A DNA stretch of 64,000 nucleotides, taken from positions 186,001 through 250,000 of the forward strand of contig CAWADG010000004.1 of the NCBI GenBank assembly GCA_963780815.1, in the 5' to 3' direction. Below, one piece after another: positions 35,170 to 43,269 of the stretch. A model generated the notes under the pieces. The model did no database searches and was not told the origin of the DNA. It saw only the letters and a list, made by a program, of their open reading frames with translations. The position numbers and the translations under genes are program-made. This DNA is from VRUE01 sp963780815 (lineage in GTDB: Bacteria; Actinomycetota; Thermoleophilia; Solirubrobacterales; 70-9). Every line of letters begins with the position of its first letter. Within the stretch, counting starts at the first letter, position 1.

Positions 35170-37068
35170 ATGGCCCGGCGCATCCCCAGAGACGAATCGC
35201 TGAGCCGCGTCCACGGCGTCGGCGCGCTTTTCTCGGCGGCCTACGGGAACGTCGGCTCCTCGATCTACTACGCGCTCGGCGTCACCGCGTCGTTCGCGCT
35301 CGGCCTGACCCCGATCGCGTTCGTGATCTCAGGGCTGATCTTCGCCGCGACCGCGGCGACCTACGCCGAGGCGACAGTGATGTACCCGGAGGCGGGCGGC
35401 TCCTCGAGCTTCGCCCGCCACGCGTTCAACGAGCTGGTCAGCTTTATCGCCGCCTGGGGCCAGATGCTCAACTACACGATCACGGTCGCGATCTCGGCCT
35501 ACTTCGTGCCCCACTACCTGGCCGTGTTCTGGGAGCCGCTTCGCCACGGGCCCGGCGACATCATCGGCGGCGCGGTCCTGATCGCCGGCCTGGCGGTGCT
35601 CAACATCCGCGGCTCGCAGGAGTCGGCGCGCCTGAACCTGATCCTCGCCGTCGCCGACCTCGCCACCCAGGTGGTGCTGGTCGGGATCGGCCTGTTCCTG
35701 GTCTTCAGCCCCAACGTCCTCGTCGACAACGTCCACCTCGGGGTCGCCCCGACCTGGAGCGACTTCGCGCTCGGGATCGCGGTCGGGATGATCGCCTACA
35801 CCGGGATCGAGACGATCTCGAACATGGCCGAGGAGGCCAGGGAAGCGCCGAAATCGATCCCGCGCAGCGTCGGCATCACAGTCGCCGCCGTCCTCGGCCT
35901 CTACCTCTTCATCCCGATGGTCGCGCTCTCGGCGATGCCCGTCACCCAGGACGCCGCCGGCCACTACTCGACGACCCTCGGCAGCGAGTTTGCAAACGAC
36001 CCGATCCTCGGCATCGTCGAGAATCTCGGGCTGAGCGCCGGCCTGACCGAACTCCTCCGCTTCTACGTCGGCATTCTTGCCGCGGTCATCCTCCTGATCG
36101 CGACCAACGCCGGCCTGATCGGCGTCTCCCGCCTGACCTACTCGATGGGCCAGCACCGCCAGCTGCCGGAGAAGCTGCGCCAGGTCCATCCCCGCTACCG
36201 CACCCCCTACATCGCGATCATCATCTTCGCCGGGATCGCGACGCTCACCCTGCTGCCGGGCAAGACCGACTTCCTGGCGACGATGTACTCGTTCGGCGCG
36301 ATGCTCTCGTTCACGATCGCCCACCTCGCGGTGATCCAGCTGCGGCGGCGAAAGTCCTACGAGGAGCGGCCCTGGAAGCCGCCGCTCAATTTCCGCGCAT
36401 TCGGCGCCGAGCTGCCGCTGACGGCGGTGCTCGGCGGCCTCGGCACGTTCGCGGCCTGGATCGTCGTCATGGCGCTCAACCCGACGACGCTGGTCGTCGG
36501 GACCGGCTGGATGCTGTTCGGCGTCGCCGTCTACATGCTCTATCGCCGCAACCAGAAGCTGCCGCTGACCGAGACGGTCAAGGTGGTAACGCCCGAGCCC
36601 CTGGGGGTCGAGGAGATCGAGTACCGCAGCGTGCTGGTCGCGTTCGAGGACGACGACCCGTTCTCGGAGGAGACGGTCGGGACCGCGGTCAAGCTCGCCT
36701 CCAAACGCCTGCGCGGGATCCACGTCCACTCGCTGCTGACCGTCCCGACCAACCTTCCGCTCGATGCCGAGCTGCGCAAGGAGGAAACCGCCGCCCAGAG
36801 CAAGGTCGAGCAGGCGAAGCTGATCGGCGGCCAGCGGGTCACCGGGCACGTCGAGCGGGTGCGCCCCGGCCAGGCCGGCTACTCGATCGCCGAGGAGGCG
36901 AAAATGATCAACGCCGCCGCGGTCGTCGTCCCGCTCCGGTTCCGCAACGGGACGCCCCTCTACGACAAGACGCTGCAGACGGTGCTCGCCGAGCGGCCGT
37001 GCCGGGTGATCGTGGTCTCCGACCACGGTCTGCAGCAGGCGGCGGAAACCCACCCGACTCCCGCCTAG
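35170..37068 (+). CDS. APC-superfamily permease with C-terminal universal-stress-protein domain
   Basis: A 632-residue protein. Residues 1 to about 460 form 12 hydrophobic helices with the APC signature YGNVGSSIYYALGVTASFALGLTPIAF near the N terminus and AYTGIETISNMAEEAREAPKSIPR. Residues from about 475 to the end form a cytoplasmic USP domain (YRSVLVAFEDDDPFSEETVGTAVKLAS ... PCRVIVVSD). It is followed by a small membrane protein, a second permease of the same design and two TrkA-N genes, an arrangement recalling the mycobacterial ceoBC locus. K+ or amino-acid transport is inferred; the substrate is open. Confidence 0.85.
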   Translation: MARRIPRDESLSRVHGVGALFSAAYGNVGSSIYYALGVTASFALGLTPIAFVISGLIFAATAATYAEATVMYPEAGGSSSFARHAFNELVSFIAAWGQMLNYTITVAISAYFVPHYLAVFWEPLRHGPGDIIGGAVLIAGLAVLNIRGSQESARLNLILAVADLATQVVLVGIGLFLVFSPNVLVDNVHLGVAPTWSDFALGIAVGMIAYTGIETISNMAEEAREAPKSIPRSVGITVAAVLGLYLFIPMVALSAMPVTQDAAGHYSTTLGSEFANDPILGIVENLGLSAGLTELLRFYVGILAAVILLIATNAGLIGVSRLTYSMGQHRQLPEKLRQVHPRYRTPYIAIIIFAGIATLTLLPGKTDFLATMYSFGAMLSFTIAHLAVIQLRRRKSYEERPWKPPLNFRAFGAELPLTAVLGGLGTFAAWIVVMALNPTTLVVGTGWMLFGVAVYMLYRRNQKLPLTETVKVVTPEPLGVEEIEYRSVLVAFEDDDPFSEETVGTAVKLASKRLRGIHVHSLLTVPTNLPLDAELRKEETAAQSKVEQAKLIGGQRVTGHVERVRPGQAGYSIAEEAKMINAAAVVVPLRFRNGTPLYDKTLQTVLAERPCRVIVVSDHGLQQAAETHPTPA

Positions 37069-37078
37069 AATCGGGTCC

Positions 37079-37273
37079 ATGGCCTCTCCAGAGCGGATCT
37101 ACCGTGGCTCCGTCCGCGTCTTCTCATTCGTCCTGATCGCGCTCGGCCTGGCGATCCTGATCAGCGCCCTGGCGAACGGCGCCGGGCCGCTCTCGGTCGG
37201 GGTCATCCTGGGCATCGCCTTCCTCGCCGTCGGCGCCGGCAGGCTCTGGGCCTCGGCGCGGATCGGCACCTAA
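37079..37273 (+). CDS. Small two-helix membrane protein
   Basis: 64 residues, with two predicted membrane helices (FSFVLIALGLAILISALANG and LSVGVILGIAFLAVGAGRLW) and a short basic N terminus. It sits 10 bp after one APC-USP permease and 3 bp before the next, so it is surely cotranscribed with both. No recognised family; an accessory role is inference from position. Confidence 0.75.
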   Translation: MASPERIYRGSVRVFSFVLIALGLAILISALANGAGPLSVGVILGIAFLAVGAGRLWASARIGT

Positions 37274-37276
37274 GCG

Positions 37277-39250
37277 GTGAGCGAGCCGGAACAGCAACCC
37301 CCGCGCTCGCGCCTCGAGCCGCTCTTCCAGCGCGGCCTCGGCGTCCCGGGGCTGTTCATCGCCGTCTACTCGGCGATCGGGTTCTCGATCTACTTCGCGC
37401 TCGGCGTCGTCGCCGACCGCGGCCTCGGCCTCACCCCGCTGATCTTCCTCGTCGCCGGCCTGCTGTTCGTCCTCGCCACCCTCACCTATGTCGAGGGCGG
37501 GGCGATGATCCGCGAACGCGGGGGCTCATCAAGCTTCGCCCGCCACGGCTTCAACGAGCTGATCGCGTTCATCGCCGGCTGGGCGATCCTGATCGACTAC
37601 CTGATCGTCGCCGCGCTGGCGGCGATCTCAGTTCCCCACTACCTGACGCCGGTCGCCTCGGGGTTCGGCGAGTCGGGCTGGGAGATCGGGATCGCGTCGG
37701 CGGTGATCATCGTCGCCTGCCTGCTGAACGTCTTCAACGTCACCGGCCGTGGGGTCCGGGAACGGTGGCTGGTCGGCCTGGCGCTGGCCGACATCGCCCT
37801 GCAGCTGGCGGTGATCGTCGTCGGCGTGCTCGCCGTCTTCCATCCCGACCGCCTCACCGACCAGCTCGACCTGTTCACCAACCCGAGCCTGAGGGACGTC
37901 ATCTACGCCGCCGTCGTCGCGATGCTCGCCTACGCTGGCATCGAGGCCGCCTCCGACCTCGCGCCCGACATCGACGTCCAGCCGGCCGACCTGAAGCGGA
38001 TCGTCTCGGTCGGGGCGATCGCGGTTCCGCTGATCTACGCCGGGATGGCGGCGATCGCGCTGATGGCGGTGCCGGTGGTCACCGGGCCAAACGGTCCCCA
38101 CACCGCGCTCGGGGGCGAGTTCGTCGAGGAGCCGGTGCTGGGGGTGGTCTCGGCGTTCGAACCGTCGTGGGTCGCCGAATCGATGCGCTGGATCGTCGCG
38201 ATCATCGCGACGCCGGTCCTGTTCTGGGCGGCGACGACGGCGATGCTCGGGGTCTCGCGCCACATCTACACGCTGGCGATCAACCGCCAGATCCCGAGCT
38301 GGCTCGGCAAGCTGAATGCCCGCCACGCGACTCCCCATGTCGCGATCGCGATCTCGGGCCTGATCGTGATCGGGCTGGTGGTGCCGACCGACGTCAAGCT
38401 GCTCGCCAGCATCTACGCCTTCGGGGCGACGCTGGCGATCACGATCGCCCACTTCTCGATCCTGCGGCTGCGGATCACCGAACCCGATCGGCCGCGACCG
38501 TTCCGCGTGCCCTGGAACGTCGATTGGCGCGGGGCGAGCATCCCGATCCCGGTGGTGATCGCCGCGATCCTCACCGGGCTCGCCTTCGTCAGCGTCCTCG
38601 TCCTCCACGACACCGCCCGCTGGGTCGGGATCGGGTGGATGGCATTCGGCCTGCTCTTCTACGTCGTCTACCGCAAGGTCGTCGAGGGGACTTCGCTGAC
38701 GAGGCGGGTCTCGGTGACCGAGCGGGCGCTGACCAAGCAGGCGCCCGAGATCTCCTACCGCAACATCCTCGTCCCGGTCTTCGGGACCGAGCTCGACGAC
38801 GACATCGTCGCGACCGCGGGCCGGCTCGCCGCGGCCACCGCCGAGGAGTCCGACGGGCGCAGCGACGAGACGCGGCTCGAGCTCGTCTACGTGGTCGAGG
38901 TTCCGCTGACGCTCCCGATCGATGCCGACCTGCCCGGCGATCGCGAGGGCGAGGCCCGGCGCGCGCTCGATCGGGCGCGCGAGGTCGGAGAGGAGTACGA
39001 GAACGTCATGGTCTCGGCCGAGCTGGTGCGGGCGCGCGACGTCGGCAAGGGTATCGTCGAAGAGGCGCTGCGCCGGCACGTCGAGGCGATCGTCGTCGGC
39101 GGCGAGCCGCCGACGAAGGTCCGCGGCGGGGCGGTGATGGGCGGAATCGGGGCGGCGAGGCCGGCCGAGATCGGCTCCGCGACGCAGTATGTGCTGAAGA
39201 AGGCCCCCTGCCGGGTCCTGCTCACCGCTCCGCCCGAAATCGTCGGTTGA
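37277..39250 (+). CDS. Second APC-superfamily permease with C-terminal universal-stress-protein domain
   Basis: A 657-residue paralogue of the permease at 35170. The APC part has SAIGFSIYFALGVVADRGLGLTPLIF and AYAGIEAASDLAPDIDVQPADLKR; the cytoplasmic USP part (from about residue 490) has YRNILVPVFGTELDDDIVATAGRLAAA and ends PCRVLLTAPPE. A Gly-rich stretch (GGAVMGGIGAARPAEIG) near the end could bind nucleotide, as in ATP-binding USPs. GTG start 3 bp after the small membrane gene. The two TrkA-N genes follow at once. Confidence 0.85.
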   Translation: MSEPEQQPPRSRLEPLFQRGLGVPGLFIAVYSAIGFSIYFALGVVADRGLGLTPLIFLVAGLLFVLATLTYVEGGAMIRERGGSSSFARHGFNELIAFIAGWAILIDYLIVAALAAISVPHYLTPVASGFGESGWEIGIASAVIIVACLLNVFNVTGRGVRERWLVGLALADIALQLAVIVVGVLAVFHPDRLTDQLDLFTNPSLRDVIYAAVVAMLAYAGIEAASDLAPDIDVQPADLKRIVSVGAIAVPLIYAGMAAIALMAVPVVTGPNGPHTALGGEFVEEPVLGVVSAFEPSWVAESMRWIVAIIATPVLFWAATTAMLGVSRHIYTLAINRQIPSWLGKLNARHATPHVAIAISGLIVIGLVVPTDVKLLASIYAFGATLAITIAHFSILRLRITEPDRPRPFRVPWNVDWRGASIPIPVVIAAILTGLAFVSVLVLHDTARWVGIGWMAFGLLFYVVYRKVVEGTSLTRRVSVTERALTKQAPEISYRNILVPVFGTELDDDIVATAGRLAAATAEESDGRSDETRLELVYVVEVPLTLPIDADLPGDREGEARRALDRAREVGEEYENVMVSAELVRARDVGKGIVEEALRRHVEAIVVGGEPPTKVRGGAVMGGIGAARPAEIGSATQYVLKKAPCRVLLTAPPEIVG

Positions 39251-39267
39251 CGCGTAGTATCAGGGCC

Positions 39268-39735
39268 GTGTTCATCCTGATCGTGGGCTGCGGGAGAGTC
39301 GGCTCGTCCGTTGCCCGGACAATGTTGCGCGAAGGCCACGAAGTCTCCTGCCTCGACGAGGATCCGGAGTCGCACACGCGGCTCGAGGTCGGCCTCGAGA
39401 AGGGGTGGGAGGACCTCGGCGGCATGTTCACGGTCGGCGCCGGGCTCGAGGTCGATGCCCTGGTCGCGGCCGGGATCGAGCGCGCCGACGCCTTCATCGC
39501 CTCGACCGACGGCGACAACACCAACATCGTGATCGCGCAGATCGCCCAGCGGCGCTACGAGGTCCCGACGGTGATCGCCCGGATCCTCGACCCGTTGCGG
39601 GCCGAGTGGTACCAGCGCCAGGGCCTGAACACGATCTGCCCGACCCGGGTCGCGATCGAGATGCTCGAGAGCGCCGTCCTCGACGGCGCCGGGGGCGGCG
39701 ACGGCGGAGCGGCCGGCTCCGAGGAAGCGGCCTGA
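39268..39735 (+). CDS. TrkA-N domain potassium-uptake regulator (CeoB-like)
   Basis: A 155-residue Rossmann-fold protein of the TrkA-N/RCK type: FILIVGCGRVGSSVARTMLREGHEVSCLDED at the N terminus, then GAGLEVDALVAAGIERADAFIAST and DGDNTNIVIAQIAQRRYEVPTVIARILDP. It lacks the TrkA-C domain. GTG start. The stop overlaps the next gene's start (TGATG). In mycobacteria such adjacent TrkA-like pairs are called ceoB and ceoC. Confidence 0.88.
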   Translation: MFILIVGCGRVGSSVARTMLREGHEVSCLDEDPESHTRLEVGLEKGWEDLGGMFTVGAGLEVDALVAAGIERADAFIASTDGDNTNIVIAQIAQRRYEVPTVIARILDPLRAEWYQRQGLNTICPTRVAIEMLESAVLDGAGGGDGGAAGSEEAA

Positions 39736-40409
39736 TGTACATCATCGTCGTCGGCGCCGGGAAGGTGGGGTGGAACCTGGCCCGAGAGCTGCTCGAAAAG
39801 GAGCACGAGGTGACGGTGATCGAGAACAACCGCCGCCGCTACCTCACGGTCGAGCAGGAGCTCGAGCACAACGTCCTCTACGGCGATGCCTCCGAGCTCT
39901 GGGTCCTCGAGCGGGCGGGGGTGCAGCGCGCCGACATGGTGATCGCAGTGACCGGCGACGACGAGGACAACATCCTGATCTGCCAGGTCGCCCGCGAGAA
40001 GTACGAGGTCGGCCAGATCATCGCCCGCTGCAACAACCCCCGCAATCGACAGCACTTCGACCTGCTCGGGGTCAAGCCCTCGATCTCGGCCACCGACCTG
40101 ATCCTGCGCCTGCTCGAGCACGAGGTGCCCGAGTACGGCCTCGTCCACCTGCTCGACCTCCAGGAGGAGCAGCTGGAGATCATCGAGATGCTGCTCGGCA
40201 AGGACTCGCGGGTGACCGGGCACCGCGTCGGCGACCTCTCGATGCCGGACGGGAGCCTGCTGATCTCGGTGCTTCGCGACGGCAAGGGGTTCGTCCCCGG
40301 GCCCGACACCGTGCTCGAGGCCGGCGACGAGGTTCTCGCCGTCCTCGACCCCGGCCGCGAGGACGAGCTCAAGGTCCTCTTCGGCCCGGGCGAGAACGGG
40401 TCCGGCTGA
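39735..40409 (+). CDS. TrkA potassium-uptake regulator with N and C domains (CeoC-like)
   Basis: A 224-residue protein: Rossmann N domain MYIIVVGAGKVGWNLARELLEKEHEVTVIE with an acidic residue for NAD(H) binding, GDDEDNILICQVAREKY, and a TrkA-C domain from about residue 145 (LEIIEMLLGKDSRVTGHRVGDLSMPDGSLLISVLRDGKGFVPG). It overlaps the preceding regulator by one base and the following flavoprotein by one base. Together the pair probably gates a nearby permease according to nucleotide or c-di-AMP level; the partner is inferred. Confidence 0.9.
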   Translation: MYIIVVGAGKVGWNLARELLEKEHEVTVIENNRRRYLTVEQELEHNVLYGDASELWVLERAGVQRADMVIAVTGDDEDNILICQVAREKYEVGQIIARCNNPRNRQHFDLLGVKPSISATDLILRLLEHEVPEYGLVHLLDLQEEQLEIIEMLLGKDSRVTGHRVGDLSMPDGSLLISVLRDGKGFVPGPDTVLEAGDEVLAVLDPGREDELKVLFGPGENGSG

Positions 40410-41641
40410 TGGCCCGCTCGACCGACTTCCTGTTGGTCGGGGGCGGGCTGGCGTCGGCCAACTGCGCCTCGGAGCTGCGCAAGCGGGGAGCCGACGGCTC
40501 GATCACCCTCGTCGGCCGCGAGCCCGAGCCGCCCTACGAACGGCCGCCACTCTCGAAGGAGTACATGCGCGGCGAGGCCGCCCGCGAGGACGCTTATGTC
40601 AACTCGGTCTCCTGGTACGAGGAGAATGAGGTCGAGCTGCTGAGCGGCGTCAACGTGATGTCGATCGACTCCGATGCGCGGACCGCGAAGCTCCAGGGCG
40701 GCGAGGAGGTCGAGTTCGGGAAGGCGCTGCTGGGGACCGGGGCGATGGTCAACATCCTTCGGGTCGAGGGCGCCGAGAACGAGGGGATCCACTACCTGCG
40801 GGCGTTCGGCAACTCCGACGCGATCCGGGCTGACGCCGAGGCGGCCGAGCATGTCGTCCTGATCGGCGGCAGCTACATCGGGACCGAGGTCGCGGCGTCG
40901 CTGACGGCGAAGGGCACCAAGTGCACGATCGTGATGATGGAGGACGTCGCCCTCTCGCGGACCTTCGGCGAGGAGGCCGGGCGCTGGTTCCAGGAGACGA
41001 TCGAGGGCCACGGGGTCACTGTCCACGGCGGCGAGGAGCTCGAGGCCTTCGAGGGCGACGGCAGGGTCCGGGCGGTGGTGACCAAGAGCGGACTCGCGAT
41101 CGAGTGCGACGCGGTGGTGGTCGGGGCAGGTGTCCGCGCCGACGCGATGCTGGCCGAGCGAGCGGGCCTCGAGATCGAGAACGGAATCAGATGCGATTCG
41201 AAGCTCCAGACCTCGCTCGAGGGCGTATACGCGGCCGGCGACTGCTGCTCGTATGAGAGCGTCGTCCACGGCACCCGCATCCGAGTCGAGCACTGGGACG
41301 TCGCGATGCAGCAGGGAATGCACGCCGCCAAGAACATGCTGGGGGACGACAGCGAGTACGACGTCGTCCCCTACTTCTTCAGCGATCTCGCCGACTGGGC
41401 GAGCCTCGAGTACGTCGGCCCCGCCTACGAGTGGGACCGGGAGGTCTGGCGCGGGAACCGTGACGCCGGCGAGTTCTCGGTCTGGTACCTGAAGGACGGC
41501 CGCGTCGCCGGCGCGCTCAGCGTCGAGCGCCCCGAAGACCTCGCCGAGGCGCGGCGGATGCTCGCCGACGGGGTCGACGTCTCGGGCTCGGTCGATGCCC
41601 TCGCCGATCCCGATACCGACCTCTCCGCGATCGGCGCCTGA
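40409..41641 (+). CDS. FAD/NAD(P)-dependent ferredoxin reductase-like oxidoreductase
   Basis: A 410-residue pyridine-nucleotide disulfide-oxidoreductase fold flavoprotein without redox cysteines, like rubredoxin or ferredoxin reductases. FAD motif DFLLVGGGLASANCASELRKRG, then PYERPPLSKEYMRGE; NAD motif VVLIGGSYIGTEVAASLTAKGT near 150; second FAD motif GVYAAGDCCSYE near 275. A reductase C-terminal domain follows (WASLEYVGPAYEWD). It overlaps the TrkA gene by one base. The electron acceptor is unknown. Confidence 0.9.
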   Translation: MARSTDFLLVGGGLASANCASELRKRGADGSITLVGREPEPPYERPPLSKEYMRGEAAREDAYVNSVSWYEENEVELLSGVNVMSIDSDARTAKLQGGEEVEFGKALLGTGAMVNILRVEGAENEGIHYLRAFGNSDAIRADAEAAEHVVLIGGSYIGTEVAASLTAKGTKCTIVMMEDVALSRTFGEEAGRWFQETIEGHGVTVHGGEELEAFEGDGRVRAVVTKSGLAIECDAVVVGAGVRADAMLAERAGLEIENGIRCDSKLQTSLEGVYAAGDCCSYESVVHGTRIRVEHWDVAMQQGMHAAKNMLGDDSEYDVVPYFFSDLADWASLEYVGPAYEWDREVWRGNRDAGEFSVWYLKDGRVAGALSVERPEDLAEARRMLADGVDVSGSVDALADPDTDLSAIGA

Positions 41642-41681
41642 GCCGGATCCCGCCCGCGCCGGGTATTCTCCGATCCCTCCT

Positions 41682-41752
41682 TGCGGCCTGGTGTAATGGC
41701 AGCACGCCTCGCTCTGGACGAGGTAGTCGGGGTTCGAGTCCCTGGGCCGCAG
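41682..41752 (+). tRNA. tRNA-Gln(CTG)
   Basis: A complete cloverleaf: acceptor TGCGGCC/GGCCGCA, D arm GTGT-AATGGCA-GCAC, anticodon arm CCTCG-CTCTGGA-CGAGG with anticodon CTG, T arm CGGGG-TTCGAGT-CCCTG. 71 nt, discriminator G, CCA not encoded. TATTCT at 41664-41669 could be its -10 box. The last 25 bp (from 41731, running 3 bp past the tRNA end) recur at 42313-42337. Confidence 0.95.
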
Positions 41753-41755
41753 CTG
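41731..41755 (+). repeat. Direct repeat 1 in tRNA-Gln 3' end (attL-like)
   Basis: 25 bp (ggttcgagtc ... ccgcagctg), identical to 42313-42337. It covers the T loop, acceptor 3' strand and 3 bp beyond, the usual crossover site of tyrosine recombinases at tRNA genes. Confidence 0.85.
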
Positions 41756-41822
41756 GCTGATCTGGCTTGATAGAGCCGAACGCGACGAACCCCGAAACCG
41801 CGCCGGTCGCCTCGCCGCCGAT

Positions 41823-41842
41823 GGGGGCGCCTGCGCTCCCCC
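41823..41842 (+). terminator. Possible weak terminator after tRNA-Gln
   Basis: GGGGGCGCCTGCGCTCCCCC can fold into a short GC-rich stem (GGGGG/CCCCC plus two inner pairs) followed by only two T. It is 70 bp after the tRNA. Confidence 0.25.
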
Positions 41843-41965
41843 TTGCCGCCGTCGCGTTCCACGCCTGAAGCGCCATGTCGCGCCGGGTACCGATTTGCAG
41901 GCGACGACTGCGGCGAGGGTCGCCGCGCCTATCGACTGATCCACATGCCGCGCTAGACTCGGTGC

Positions 41966-42142
41966 ATCGGCGAGTACATAGTCACCCTCCAGGGCACTGA
42001 GATCAGGGTTGATGTCGTGGAGGCGGACTCGGCGATTGCAGCGGCCCAGCGGATGAGCATCGAAAACGAAGACCCTCGTCGATCGGTCTACACCGTGCAG
42101 AGCATGGTGCGGCTGGATTCCCCGGTCCGCGTCACGATCTAG
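41966..42142 (+). pseudogene. Short protein-like frame without a start codon inside the tRNA-bounded segment
   Basis: The frame encodes about 58 residues that look like a real small domain: GEYIVTLQGTEIRVDVVEAD, SAIAAAQRMSIENED and VYTVQSMVRLDSPVRVTI. An in-frame TAG stands just upstream (41954-41956) and no ATG, GTG or TTG precedes the first strand, so it is either a gene remnant, or starts at the internal GTG (about 42017) or an ATC. No family recognised. Confidence 0.4.
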
Positions 42143-42312
42143 GAGCCACCCGTTCATTTTCCGAACTTGCACCCTGGGTGCCGATTCCGTGTGCCAGTCG
42201 TCAGCGTCGCCGAGCGCCTTCCAGCGTCTGACGCGGAAACCGGAAACGCGCAAGGCCGCATTCTCAGGCGCTGGGGGCCGCTCAGGGCAGCTGCCGACAA
42301 TGCGGCGTCGTT

Positions 42313-42337
42313 GGTTCGAGTCCCTGGGCCGCAGCTG
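42313..42337 (+). repeat. Direct repeat 2, duplicate of the tRNA-Gln 3' end (attR-like)
   Basis: An exact 25-bp copy of 41731-41755, with no tRNA upstream of it. The segment between the two copies is about 0.56 kb and has no integrase. Confidence 0.85.
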
Positions 42338-42390
42338 CAAATTTCCCTGCTCAAAGCGCATCTGGGCGCTCTGCTAGCGTCGGGCACCGG

Positions 42391-43110
42391 ATGAGGCGTT
42401 ACCACCTTCTCGCAGCGGCGCTGCCCGCTGCCGCGCTCCTGATCGCGGGATGCGGCGGGGGCGGCGGCGAAACTACCGACACGACCGCGGCGGCGCCGGT
42501 GACGACCACGCCGACGCTGAGCAAGGCCGACCTGCTCACACAGGGCGACGGGATCTGCGCCGAGGTCAACGCGGCGGTCGGGACGCTGTCCTCGACCGCC
42601 ACCGAAGGGGCCAGCCAGGTCGCCCAGGAAGCCGAGCTCTACAAAGGCATGGTCGAACGCCTGAAAGGCCTCGGGACTCCCGAAGAACCCGAAGGCTACG
42701 AACAGTTCATGGCCGCTGCCGACGAACTCTCCCAGGCCCAGAGCAACGCCGCCCTGGCCGCCGCCCGCGGCGAATCGGAAGCCCTCGAAACCGCGGAGAC
42801 CGAAGCCTCGACGGCGCTCTCCTCGTTCCAGACGGCGGCCGAAGAATATGGGTTCGAAGACTGCTCGGAAGCCCCCAGCGCGCCGGTGCCGTCCTCGGGG
42901 ACCTCGGCGCCGACTGGCGAACCGGAACCGGAATCGGGCGGAGTCGAAGAAGGGGTCGAAGAAGAAGCGGAAGCCGCCCCCGAAGCGGTCGAAGAACCGG
43001 CGCCGGAAACCGAAACCGGCGGCGCCGGCAGCACCGAAGCCGGCGGCGGGACCGGCGGCGGCGAAGAAGCCGGGGGCGAATCCAGCTCGGGCGGCATCGG
43101 CCCGGGCTGA
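42391..43110 (+). CDS. Exported lipoprotein with low-complexity acidic tail
   Basis: A 239-residue lipoprotein (lipobox LIAGC near residue 21). A Thr-rich linker leads to a helical domain at about 45-160 (KADLLTQGDGICAEVNAAVGTLSSTATEG ... YGFEDC) with two cysteines, a pattern common in actinobacterial lipoproteins of unknown function. The last 70 residues are Glu/Pro/Gly-rich. Glu is nearly always GAA, in contrast to adjacent cytoplasmic genes. It starts 53 bp after the attR-like repeat. ATG 42391. Confidence 0.75.
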   Translation: MRRYHLLAAALPAAALLIAGCGGGGGETTDTTAAAPVTTTPTLSKADLLTQGDGICAEVNAAVGTLSSTATEGASQVAQEAELYKGMVERLKGLGTPEEPEGYEQFMAAADELSQAQSNAALAAARGESEALETAETEASTALSSFQTAAEEYGFEDCSEAPSAPVPSSGTSAPTGEPEPESGGVEEGVEEEAEAAPEAVEEPAPETETGGAGSTEAGGGTGGGEEAGGESSSGGIGPG

Positions 43111-43269
43111 GTGTGCCGATCACCGGCGCATCTCGGAGTCCTCGGTCGGCTGGCTCGGGTCACGCACGTCAGTGCGCTCCCCTCGCCATCCTTCCCTGCG
43201 TCCGCCGAGCTGCGCGGTCCTCGACTCACTCAGATACCTGAGCTGGCCGATCACCCGCGCTCGGGCGGC

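Noticed and set aside
37765..39267. Plus-strand frame upstream of and in phase with the CeoB-like gene
   Set aside because: It runs inside the APC-USP permease gene in another frame and is Arg-rich without domain; the real start is the GTG at 39268.
41753..42312. Prophage or integrative conjugative element at tRNA-Gln
   Set aside because: Only about 0.56 kb lies between the direct repeats and it has no integrase, relaxase or phage gene; at most a scar or miniature element.
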